DNA of 64,000 nt, from the NCBI GenBank assembly GCA_030762175.1, contig CM060843.1, forward strand, positions 118,908,869 through 118,972,868, read 5' to 3'. The position numbers and the translations under genes are program-made. The notes beneath the pieces were generated by a model that was given only the letters and a program-made list of their open reading frames with translations, did no database searches and was not told where the DNA came from. Source of the stretch: Metallyticus violacea. Taxonomy: Eukaryota; Arthropoda; Insecta; Mantodea; Metallyticidae. Positions 1 to 9,834 of this stretch are shown in pieces. How positions within the stretch are numbered: position 1 is the first letter of the stretch; each line of letters opens with the position of its first letter.

Positions 1-490
1 CCCGATTCTTGTGCGTATTTCTCGTGCATTAACATTCCCAGGCAGACGTTAAAACTTTTGTTGGACTTCAGAAATTGTGGTGATAAATGAACATTTCTTA
101 AAATTTCTGCTTACCTGCATTCTGCCAGAATATACCTCCAAGTATCGCTTTCTCCGCACAGTGGACAAATCCTTTCACCGAGAACATTAACTGTTTTATT
201 TCCTTTCCAAGCTCCTAATCTCCCGTATTATTCTTAACCGGTACTTAATTGTTCTTATTTTTAAATTTACACTTTCGTTACAGGTATTAAGAATCCGCAA
301 TTTACTGTACCTTTCCTAGTTGTAGCATTCGATTTATAAACCGTGTCTGTATCTGAGTAAGCTCCTCGGTATTTTCTCTCCCAAATTTCAGCCCCATACG
401 TCATAATTGATCTTACAATCGCCCTGTGCAATGTCTCTATTGTTCTCACCAGTGTTTCCGATATTTTTACCAATATTTTAATGCTTATAT
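1..490 (-). pseudogene. Non-LTR retrotransposon (LINE) ORF2 C-terminal remnant
   Basis: Read on the minus strand, the sequence encodes pieces of the C-terminal end of a LINE reverse-transcriptase polyprotein. Seen directly: RAIVRSIMTYGAEIW (around 380-430), matching the conserved segment behind the RT domain that usually reads (S)xMLYGAEIWG, and then, in a shifted frame near 130-185, CPLCGESDTWRYILAECR, the Cys/His knuckle typical of the end of many LINE ORF2 proteins. Stops and frameshifts separate the blocks, so the copy is dead. The upstream RT and endonuclease domains are absent to the right, so it is 5'-truncated, and its 3' end runs off the left edge of the window. The clade (R1, Jockey or I-like) cannot be fixed from this fragment. 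Confidence 0.75.
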
Positions 491-929
491 ATTTTAATGT
501 GTGCAAGCATATATTATTCACAATAAAAGGACTTCTAAACATTAGCCAACAATGTACAATTGTAGCACTTCAAGGACAAACCATTGCATTTAATTCTGTA
601 ATACCATTATTGTCGTGTGTTAAACAAATTGTCAAAATTAACTTACTTTTAGAAGCAAATTGAATTGAATTTTATAATACCATTGTTATTAGTCACGTTA
701 AACGCTATTTTCCTCAAAGGACTCTAGAACAGACAATTTCTCTTTCTATATTGTCCGTCATGCATGATATGTTAAAGAAAATTGTCGAACGTAACTTTTA
801 TTTGGAAGCAATCTGAATGCATTATTCAGAAACTTACACTTCCAGTTTACTAACAACCACAGCAAGATGTAAAAAGTTTCTAAACGTTGGCTTATTAGAC
901 CGTAGATCGGCAACGATCCCAATTTTACC
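491..929. other. AT-rich DNA, nothing recognised
   Basis: No coding, RNA or repeat structure could be recognised here. The short frames show no family similarity. Confidence 0.5.
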
Positions 930-2240
930 ACAGATGGCAAAAATTGTATTTTGCCAAATGTACCAAAAGTAAGTGAACTCCAGCAAAAAATGACATTTTC
1001 TGCAGCACAAAGAGTATGGAAACAGAGGATCCAGTTCCAACCATTAATTTCAGGTTTTTCTGACTCCCGCATTTATGTGAGGGGCTCGTATCAGCAAATG
1101 TGCAATGGCATGTGTTACAGACCCCAGTATTCGAGACATTAATGGTAGAAAGATACCAAACGAATCAACCTTAAGGAAAAAATATTTACACCAACTCTAC
1201 GAGGGAAAAAAAAAAAATGAATTAATCAGAACGGAACTACAGGACTATAAAATCTGGTTTTCAGCAGTTGAGATCACCGATTGTTGGATCGCTTCTATGC
1301 TAATGTCATGGTTATAAGTTGGACTCCACAGAACTTGGTAAACCCCGCCTTATGTTATGCAAGATGTTGGACAAAACAAACCACATCACCATAACGTGCA
1401 TCATCAGAGATTTTTTTCTCATCCTGTGGTCATCAAAACACCGTGATAATAAATTTCTACTGCCTGTGACCGACAGTACGGCTTACATGATCAAATTGGA
1501 AAGTTTTTACCCAAACATGCAGCATATCACCTGCCTTGCTCACAGCTTATACCGACCGATTGGTTGAAGAGGTTAAGAGCAATTTCCCAGGAGTGAACAA
1601 CATTATTTCTTCCGCTAAGGAAAACTTTCTAAAAGCTCCCAGTAGCATTTAGATTTTCAAGGAAATGCTACCACAAACACCTCTGCCACCAGAATCATCA
1701 TCATCCCCTGGGGTATTTGGCCAACTACGCCAACTGTTTTGAAGACATCAAGAGTGTTACAGATTCATTTGAAGTCATTGAAGCAACCTACATAGCAAAA
1801 GCTAAAACCGTTCTTCACAATAAGAACATCACTTCACTTGTCTTTATTAAGACCAGTTTCAGTGATCTTCCTGCAACTATTCAACGCTTGGAATTCGCAT
1901 ATTTACCACTAAAATTGCAATGCAAACCATTGACAAATTTTCAAAGAAAGAAATGACAGGGCAATGGGCAAGCTCACCAACATTCTGTCGCGGTACCCAG
2001 GGCTTGCAATAATGAAGAATGTATTTGCTGTTCTTCGGGGGGAACAAATTTCAGACGATTTACCTTGTGGGACCGACAACAATGGCTTCAACTAAACTTC
2101 CATCGATGATCTCATGCTGTGTCCAGAGAACGTTTACTTACTATAAGAATGTTTTAAAAGACAACAGAAAAAGTCTTAACAATAGAAAACCTAACAATAT
2201 ATTTAATAGTGCAACTCAACAGCACCTAAATAATTGAAAA
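930..2240 (+). pseudogene. hAT-type transposase relic (CGBP1-like)
   Basis: The plus strand carries, in order but in different frames, blocks of a hAT-superfamily transposase of the kind annotated in insects as CGG triplet repeat-binding protein 1-like. Seen: LVSANVQWHVLQTPVFETLM (about 1085-1145); IPNESTLRKKYLHQLYEG and YKIWFSAVEITD (about 1152-1280), the stretch holding the first acidic residue of the RNase H fold; VTDSTAYMI and YPNMQHITCLAHSLYR (about 1468-1557), with the C-x2-H motif; VEEVKSNFPGVNNIISSAKE (about 1565-1625); and an alpha-helical tail to about 2000. In known relatives these blocks lie in one frame of roughly 300-400 residues; here at least four frameshifts and several stops interrupt them. 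The first ~140 bp, where a BED-type zinc finger would be expected, shows only weak resemblance. Terminal inverted repeats and 8-bp duplications were not identified, so the ends are approximate. Confidence 0.8.
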
Positions 2241-3341
2241 ATGTTCTACTTAAGTTTGATTAACTGAAAGTGTTCTAATTGAGTTTAAGTGAAAAATGCT
2301 CCAATTGTGTTTAATTGAAAAATGTTCCAGTTAAGTTTAGTCCGTGATAACTTAATATTTTTAAAACTTTTAAAAATTCAGTGCTTTAAACATTTTGAAA
2401 AGTCAGTGCGCTGACATTATAAAGACTGGGATGTTTCAAGTGTTCATGTAGTTTTATACTTCAGAACAAATGAAACATACAAGTAAAATTAAATTAAAAT
2501 AAATTCATATTATCATATGTTTGTTTCAATGTTTTTATTTTACTTGAGGTAAGAGAAACTTTAAAAAACTGTCTAACGAATTAAAAATAAAAACATGTTT
2601 TAACATATTAAAAAATAGTTTATAAAAACCTAAAATTTCTGACCCTGCTAATCACATCATCACCTGCTGATGGTGTCACAAGATAGTGACATAGGAAGAA
2701 CCACTCGCTTGGTAGGCCAAGATCCTAAATCGGGCTTTCGCGCCAAGGGGAGGGGGAGGATTAGTAAAGCTAATATTTAAGGTTGTATAATAGCTAGGTA
2801 TAAGAAATGTCAAAGCTGAGTAAAAGAATGGAACCCCCAAACAGAAACTTTGTTCTTTTGTAGCATTTTCAAAATATACCTTAAACTCTTGACTGAAATG
2901 CGTCATTCCCCAAAAATAATTCCTTTTATCATTTCGCATCATGTATTACGCCAATCAAAATGTTTTCAAATTTGGAACTTGTACGGAGATGAGATATTGA
3001 GATTTTCTGGAACTTATTTTAACATAGTTCTAACATTTTCGTTGAATGCAGTTTTTAAAATATTAAAGTTTCCACACTTGCAATGATTTTATTACTGGAA
3101 ATAACGCAATGTATAATGACTTGTTCAATTTACGGAGTGGAAGACGATAACACCTCAGATTCTTTATCCTCTGTTTTCAGGAATGTGTAGTATTCAATCA
3201 TCATGGATAAATCGCATTTCCCTTTTTAAAACTATTTCATTTTAACATTTTCTTGATAAAAGAGTTTTCCTTGTCCATCCTACCTTGGCCAAGCTTTTAG
3301 AGTAAAAATTAAAATGGAAATACAAAAATGAACTTTGTCAT
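2241..3341. other. AT-rich interval with one richer block
   Basis: Mostly AT-rich DNA with no recognisable gene. From 2640 to 2960 base composition is more balanced, with a G-rich run near 2738-2759; the minus-strand frame across it has no stop for 88 codons but resembles no family I know. It may be a fragment of an unrecognised repeat. Confidence 0.4.
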
Positions 3342-3661
3342 CCTAACTTCTTGTCGATCCTGGTGATCTAGTAGTAACCTATTTGTCTCGTAAAACCAAG
3401 ATCGCGGGTTCAATTCTGGCCAGGGTCGATGGATTTTTTTCGGGCGTAAAAATCTTAAGTATGGCTTTCTTCGGAAGGGAAGTAAAGCCGTGGGTCCCAT
3501 ATCGTACATTTCCGGCATGAAAAATAATCTCAAGCCTAAAAGAAAAGACCTCTGAACAAAATTTGTCGGCCGTTTCAAGCCCTCATTTGAATGGGACGCT
3601 GATGACCTGAGATGTTAAAGAGCTTCCGTAAATATAACAAATCAACAACCCTAACTTCTTG
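3342..3661 (+). repeat. SINE family B, copy B1, with 12-bp target duplications
   Basis: A tRNA-derived SINE occupies 3354-3649 and is flanked by a perfect 12-bp duplication, CCTAACTTCTTG, at 3342-3353 and 3650-3661. The head has a degenerate A box (around 3361-3377) and a clear pol III B box, GCGGGTTCAATTC (about 3405-3417). The body includes TTTTTTCGGGCGTAAAA, AAGTATGGC, GGAAGGGAAGTAAAGCC, AATTTGTCGGCCG and AATGGGACGCTGATGACCTG, and the tail ends in AAATCAACAAC. Five related copies lie elsewhere in the window. Such elements are transcribed by RNA polymerase III and copied by LINE enzymes; the perfect duplication shows retroposition and a fairly recent insertion. Confidence 0.92.
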
Positions 3662-5490
3662 AAATTTTGAAGAAGGTTATGTGTTACTTCATCACTATTT
3701 AGTATTTCTTATTGCGAAGGAAGCAATTCACAATGCCTTTAAATTGTTTTTCAAAGTTGAATTTTTTTTACAATTAATTTGTCTAGAAAATATTGGTTAT
3801 CTGTTACAATTTTAATCTGAAGTACAGTGTGTCAATTCTTGGAATTTTGCATCACACAAATCGGGAAAATGTTTTCATTAAAATTTAACCTCTCATCTGT
3901 ACTGTCCATATCTTTCTTAAACCTCAGTGTATGTGTAAAGACGAATAGAATACATTTTGATTATCAGTTTTCCTGCAGTAAATTGTTTTCTTGTTGAACA
4001 TTGTATAACTATGTAATATTGTTGAGTGTCGACGGCCCCACCGGTGCTAGGATATTTATTCAATCGAATTACTTCTACAAATATACGAAAAATGGTTTTC
4101 ATACTAAATGATTTCAAGAATAAAGCACACATTTTCTTAATTTTACTTAATTGCTATAATTTATGCTACAAATATAGAGTGAATTTTATTACCATTGTGT
4201 AAGAAAATATCTCTTAAATTCAATTAAAGCGTCAATAAATCATTTATAAGAATAAAATATTTAATACAGGTATAGCCCTTATAAATAACTTTTTCAGACT
4301 TCAGCAAACAATAAATTTGATTAGACAAGTGCAGTTTCAACCTCATTTATCTTTCCGGATGCTAACAAACAATAAATTAGAAAAGGCAAGTTGGTGTAAT
4401 GTCAGAAAGCATAAGAAGCGCTGCCCTCTATGTGGCAATTGAAAAAATATAGTTTCGTTTAAGCATTAAAAAAATGTAATGAGCTGGACGAAATCGTGGT
4501 ACATTATTCTAAATAGTATTCAGCCCTCCGTTGACATGGCCACTACCTGTGAGAATACAATAGTTAACATGGTAATTATCATAAAAAAAATCTCCTTTAA
4601 ATCTGCATCAAGTGCCTTATTCCAGTCAGTTTATTTAAAATGTTGTATATTAGTGTTAAATGTATTACTCATTTTATAATTTGGTAATTTAGTGTTTTAT
4701 CTAAAGAATAAGTTATATTATGTTAGCAGTTTTATCAAATGGCGGAAACCCTGCTTTATTACCGCCCCTTAATTGGATATTTTTCTTGCCCTATAGATAT
4801 GGGTGTATTGCAGTGTGCAGACATCTATTTCTTTGTAATACTACACACTGTTAATACCCAAATGGTTCAACGATTGAGCACACGCGCTTAATGGATCTAC
4901 AAGCATTAAACGAGATATGTACATAATACCGTCCTGATTGCCCAATGAAACATACAGCTGAATCGGTAAATGCTCCAACGTTTGCCAGGAAAAATTAAGC
5001 ATTCCATTGGATGAATAATTTCTGTAAATAAAACATTAAAAGGCAGAACTCTCTTGGATATCTTCTGCTATTGTGATGTAAATATTATATACGTGGAATA
5101 AAATACGTTATTACAGATTCAAAAGTTCATACCTGGTAAAACAAAGATATACGACAGGACATGGTCGAGTTGTGATTTGAAGGGAATAAATTGAAAACTT
5201 CGTGTGAGATCCAAGAATTAATCAAAGTAAAGGTAAGAACTACTCGTGGCAACAAACTTTTCTCTATTCTCTATTCAGTAGTTTTTGACTAAAAAAATCT
5301 TCGCATGATCTTTGAAAAAAAAATATGCTCTGAATAGCTGTTATGAAGGATAATTTGCATTCCATCATATTTTAAAATAACGTAAGGATTAAATATAACT
5401 TTTATTCAATTTTAAAGTTAATTTTAGCTTTTTTAACTTTGTTACTAAATCAAAATATTGCTTGTTTTCTTTCTTTTATAATAAAAATTA
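3662..5490. other. AT-rich DNA, nothing recognised
   Basis: Very AT-rich sequence without recognisable coding or repeat structure. Short frames near 3917-4132 and 4479-4679 show no family resemblance. Confidence 0.5.
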
Positions 5491-5493
5491 ACC

Positions 5494-5650
5494 CCTAGTC
5501 CAAGAACACCGTAAGACCAAAGTTGACCGCACGACCAATGCGTCCTCTTTCTTCGCCTTGGGACATAATAGGTAGAGTGCAGAATTGCAAGGGGAGGAGC
5601 TGTATGTCATCAGCACACCGCGCCCTTGTCACGCGGTATTCTTGGTCAGG
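5494..5650. repeat. Possible short inverted-repeat element
   Basis: A block of about 157 bp, richer in G+C than its surroundings, begins with CCTAGTCCAAGAACACCG and ends with a sequence whose reverse complement reads CCTGACCAAGAATACCG. The termini match at about 15 of 18 positions with one gap. This is the layout of a small non-autonomous DNA element (MITE), but no second copy was found here and no target duplication is clear. Confidence 0.3.
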
Positions 5651-6924
5651 TTCTGCATTAATAGTGCTCTGATATGAGGTTTCTTTGCTTTTATTTATAT
5701 TTACTTATACTCCTATAGTTCAAATAAGTCAATTATGTTGCACAGTGTTGTTGTTTTTTTCTTTTAGTAATATTAATATCAACCTTCTCATGCAATAATT
5801 CTGTAATAACGTTGTTTCCACATAATAATTCAACTATTTCTTTGTGATTTATTTGTTTATAAAAGTTTATATCCATTACAATTTCCTTAAATAGTTTACA
5901 TTCGTTTGTATTAAATAATATGCTTCTTTTTATTTATTTTCATTGTATATTTTAAAGTATTTGTTGTTTTATTTTTATTCTGATATATAGATTTTATAAA
6001 CAGAATGCTATTCAACACGTGGAAATTAGAGGACTTATATGAAGTGATCTATATAGTAAACACACGTGTACAATATGGGCCTGTGCAAATTAACTCCATT
6101 GGGAAAATAGCATATTATTTTTTGTTCTTGGTTTGTTTTGGAATAGTGACCAACGTGAAAAAATGACCTTGTTACCAGTGGACTTGATGAAGTTACGTAG
6201 TAATTTTTTTTTAAATCTAAAGCAGTACAGGTTAAATTGGACACCAGGCAGTGGTAAATCGTGCTGCAGCACTTTGTCATACAAGCGTGTGCACATGTAC
6301 TATGTACATAGCTATTAGACATTAAATGTAACAGCTGTTGAGTGTAGGACCGCAGTGACGCGTTAATTTTATAAGTACCGGCATTAAAAGTGCTGCGCCA
6401 ACACGAGCTAATTACAGACATTCAGTTTTAACACTTCATTTGCCTGCGCTCAATTATTAACTCTTATTCTTCTCTGCAAATAACGAAAAAACAACAGATT
6501 TGAAACATTAAGCCCCTCTTTCCATTAAACAGCTTGACCAGATTAAGAAATGCGAACTGTTGCGCAAATAAAAACTGAGAACAATTAATGCCGGAAATAT
6601 GAGATTAATTATTATTTTAAAATAAAGACAGTTATTAATAACACACGTTTATTTTTTTAGTAGAATATTTGCGAACACGTGCTTATACACAATGGTAGAC
6701 TGTCCTTAATGTTAATAAACAAAATGAATAGTTGTAGATGAAATATACTTCAATCTTTCTGTATCGTTCCATTTTTAAAAGAAATAGTTTCCTAGGAAGA
6801 AACATTATCTAAATCCTTGGATAATGTTATCAATATCACAGCAAGTAAAATTAGTTTTTGTTTTTATTGTCACTGCATTTTTTTTCATATATCAGCCAAA
6901 ATTTTTGTTTAAAAATTATATTTC
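5651..6924. other. AT-rich DNA, nothing recognised
   Basis: No family similarity was found. The minus-strand frame at 6035-6421 (128 codons) has no domain, no repeat and no plausible start context; I treat it as chance. Confidence 0.45.
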
Positions 6925-7199
6925 AAAATTAATGACACAAACTGAAACGGTTTAATATACAATAATAGAAGCAAATAGTTGCGATAAACATGAGTCCGCA
7001 AACAAGGCATGTGCGAGATAATTGCAAATGTGTGGTTACAAGCCACCATTAAGAAGCATCGTTCTAGTTAGTACAAATGAATTTGAAAAGTATACTTTTC
7101 GTTTAATTTCTATTCTAAGTTGGCTCAAAGTTCACTCATAGCTGGACTTAGCAAGGAATACAGTTTTACTCTAGTATGTTACTAGTTATGTACTGTACT

Positions 7200-7760
7200 C
7201 TATTATCTGTTAAAGAAGGTGTTCAAAGTGTTGTCCTTGCATCTGAATGCAATACTGCACTCGTCTCTGCAGTGAGTTTCGATCATCTCGGAATTCTCGA
7301 CAATTCTCTGCTACAGTACTTCAACCGTATTAAAGGGAGTGCTATACAAAGGTACAGGCCCTCCTCGAACTATCCATCGGACCGTATCTCCGCGTTAGAT
7401 GTCTTCTTACAGTAACAGCAAAATGTGCTGGCGCTCCATCATACATGTACAATATACTCGTACTCCGACGTTGTTCAAGGGAAACATCCTCAGGTAATTC
7501 TAGAAGATTCCGCCGCAGAAGCTGAAGGTACCTCCGTCCATTGCGTTTTCCTGGAAGGATGTATGGTCCCATGACACAATAACCTAGTAGTCCTGGCTAC
7601 ACATTCAATGACAAACATTGCTGATGTGGCGACTCATGAACAGCGTTTGGGTTTACTTCGCACCAAAAATGTGTATTATGATAATTAAAAATACCCCCTG
7701 CTTCGTCGGTAAATAAAATGTTACCTGTAAAATGAGGATTGACTAGAGCCTGACTCTAGA
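7200..7760 (-). pseudogene. Transposase catalytic domain remnant (DDE type)
   Basis: Minus-strand translation gives LFTDEAGGIFNYHNTHFW (about 7665-7722) with the first catalytic aspartate in FTDEA, then NPNAVHESPHQQCLSLNV, a stop, and an open segment (7342-7572) with GPYILPGKRNGRRYLQLL and MYDGAPAHFAVTVRRHL, which carries the second catalytic aspartate. The block that should hold the third acidic residue (PDLNPLDFFLWG in relatives) is missing, so an internal deletion removed it. The last piece near 7190-7260 (CRDECSIAF) resembles the family's C-terminal end. The protein is inactive: stop codons, frameshifts and a lost catalytic residue. Confidence 0.82.
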
Positions 7761-7827
7761 ATCAAAGTCCGGATCATTAGAAATGAACTCTTTGGAGGTA
7801 CAGGGAATGGCGATGTAAAATTCTCCA

Positions 7828-8125
7828 TACACTATTTTTTTTTCTTTTTTTGAATAGTGTTTAATGCCCGTTTTAACTGCTGAGATACGACAGGCGGTGG
7901 ACACTGATGATACATGAGATGAAACGATAAATTGGGAACGATATTTTTAAGGAAGGAAACGTTCCAGGCCTAAAATTAGGTACCTCCCCGGTACCTCTGG
8001 CATTTATAAGGACTGAGTAAAACCTGGAAAAAATCTCAGTCAGTGAGGACTGTCCTGGTGGAGTTAGAACCCCAAACCTCCCGTTCCGAGTCCGTGTCTT
8101 AACGACTTCGGTACAGTACACTACT
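7828..8125 (-). repeat. SINE family A, copy A1, nested in the mariner-like element
   Basis: The SINE spans 7837-8116 on the minus strand, flanked by an imperfect 9-bp duplication (TACACTATT at 7828-7836, TACACTACT at 8117-8125). The head at the right end has A box GTACCGAAGTCGTTAAGAC (8095-8113) and B box GGGGTTCTAAC (8063-8073), resembling a class II (Ser/Leu-type) tRNA. The body matches the other family A copies (CTGACTGAG...TTTTCCAGG, GGTACCTCCCCGG region, AATTTATCGTTTCATCTCATG, GGTGTTTAA-type tail region). It lies between the two transposase halves, so it arrived after the transposon. Confidence 0.88.
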
Positions 8126-8194
8126 ATGACTTAGTGTGGATACTTGTGTGGCAATTCTCGTTGAAGTTACTGCTTCGAACACTATATCCACAGC

Positions 8195-8367
8195 TACAGG
8201 CCTTCCTGCTCACCTGCCACGTATGAAACTACCCTTTTCTCTGAGGCGCTGATAAATGTGCTACTTTCGGATTGCCTTCGATCAGGGTATTCTTGACGGT
8301 ACAAACTTGCATCCTCCTGTGCATTGCTGTTAACCCTACCATAGATGAAATGTATGTCCGCATACTC
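8195..8367 (-). pseudogene. Transposase N-terminal helix-turn-helix (DUF4817-type), relic
   Basis: The minus strand from about 8367 encodes EYADIHFIYGRVNSNAQEDA, then SLYRQEYPDRRQSESSTF, before a stop near 8195. This is the N-terminal DNA-binding domain seen in a large insect transposase group (consensus EYADM..YG...N...A...Y...YP.RR.P....F), which recognises the terminal inverted repeats. A frame change lies just upstream, where the ATG at 8379-8381 is in another frame, so the start codon no longer connects. The catalytic part of the same protein lies beyond the SINE, at 7200-7760. Confidence 0.8.
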
Positions 8368-8705
8368 TGCGTTCCATTTTAACTACAGTTCAGCACACCT
8401 GACACTGTTCAGGCTAGTACTCCGACTGCTAAGACTGTACTGTAACCACGTCTGTCTTGTATGGTTTAATAACAACACTACCTGTTGGCAATGTTCAGTT
8501 TTGTAAACAAAGACCGCTTCTAAGTGCGTAACGAATGACGCATATGATGAAGTCAGTGATGGCTCATAGTCACACAATCGCAATAATAAATATAGCACAC
8601 GGTTTGTTTGCGGACCCATGTTTACTGAAACTTTTTTGCTTCTGTACTCCTATATTAACCGTTTCAGTTTGCGCTGTTAATTTTAAACCCCCTGTATACA
8701 TGTGT

Positions 8706-8997
8706 CTGCGCAATGATGAGATAAACTGTTTTAGAAATTCTTCCAGCCTGACTGGGTTCCATGGATGTCAACGTACTTACATAGAAAAAAAAATATGGAT
8801 TATCACTAATTGATAGAAACCATGTGAGTAACGTAAAAATTTAAAAGGATGTCATACATTATAATTGGTATTCCCCCGAATAGATTAAATATCTTTACAT
8901 TCAGCATAAATCAAAATTGATAGCACTGGAGTTGTAAAAATGTTACAGCTCTGTGTGTTGAAGTTCAAGTGCCTTGAGTTTAAAGAACTAATTTAGT
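8706..8997. other. AT-rich DNA
   Basis: Nothing recognisable lies between the transposon end and the tandem array. Confidence 0.5.
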
Positions 8998-9834
8998 ATG
9001 AGCTATATAAACCACTACAATTTAGTATGAGCTATATAAAACCACTACAATTTAGTATGAGCTATATAAAACCACTACAATTTAGTATGAGCTATATAAA
9101 ACCACTACAATTTAGTATGAACTATATAAAACCACTACAATTTAGTATGAACTATATAAAACCACTACAATTTAGTATGAGCTATATAAACCACTACAAT
9201 TTAGTATGAGCTATATAAAACCACTACAATTTAGTATGAGCTATATAAAACCACTACAATTTAGTATGAGCTATATAAAACCACTACAATTTAGTATGAG
9301 CTATATAAAACCACTACAATTTAGTATGAACTATATAAAACCACTACAATTTAGTATGAGCTATATAAACCACTATAATTTAGTATGAGCTATATAAAAC
9401 CACTACAATTTAGTATGAGCTATATAAAACCACTACAATTTAGTATGAGCTATATAAAACCACTACAATTTAGTATGAGCTATATAAAACCACTACAATT
9501 TAGTATGAGCTATATAAAACCACTACAATTTAGTATGAGCTATATAAAACCACTACAATTTAGTATGAGCTATATAAAACCACTACAATTTAGTATGAAC
9601 TATATAAAACCACTACAATTTAGTATGAGCTATATAAAACCACTACAATTTAGTATGAGCTATATAAAACCACTACAATTTAGTATGAGCTATATAAAAC
9701 CACTACAATTTAGTATGAGCTATATAAAACCACTACAATTTAGTATGAGCTATATAAAACCACTACAATTTAGTATGAGCTATATAAAACCACTACAATT
9801 TAGTATGAGCTATATAAAGCCACTACAATTTAAT
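8998..9834. repeat. 30-bp tandem array (28 units) with super-repeat structure
   Basis: Twenty-eight head-to-tail copies of a 30-bp unit (core ATGAGCTATATAAAACCAC, followed by TACAATTTAGT). Twenty-five copies are 30 bp and three (starting 8998, 9177, 9356) are 29 bp because one A is missing from the AAAA run. These short units lie exactly 179 bp apart, i.e. every six units, and a G-to-A variant (ATGAAC) occurs at 9117, 9147, 9326 and 9595, two of these clusters directly before a short unit. That is a six-unit higher-order repeat for the left half; the right half (15 units from 9385) is homogeneous. Each unit contains a TATATAAA motif. Because 30 is divisible by three, the array reads as an open frame of the decapeptide MSYIKPLQFS; I regard this as an arithmetical by-product. 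Confidence 0.97.

Larger units (their letters stand above)
6925..8705 (-). mobile_element. Decayed mariner-like DNA transposon with long terminal inverted repeats, interrupted by a SINE
   Basis: The termini are inverted copies of each other. The left end (about 6937-7012) contains CAAACTGAAACGGTTTAATA, AGAAGCAAA and TCCGCAAACAA; the right end (about 8600-8690) reads as the reverse complement of CAAACTGAAACGGTTAATA, AGAAGCAAA and TCCGCAAACAA. The remains of an IS630/Tc1/mariner-type transposase run between them on the minus strand. Total span is about 1.78 kb, or about 1.5 kb without the SINE at 7837-8116, a usual size for an autonomous element of this group. The outermost ten or so bases of the left end no longer match the right end, so boundaries are accurate to perhaps 15 bp. 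Confidence 0.82.

Noticed and set aside
6035..6421. Minus-strand 128-codon frame as a gene
   Set aside because: No recognisable domain, an overlapping frame of similar quality exists on the same strand, and composition matches the background.
8998..9834. CRISPR array
   Set aside because: There are no unique spacers between repeats; the units are contiguous, and the surroundings are eukaryotic.
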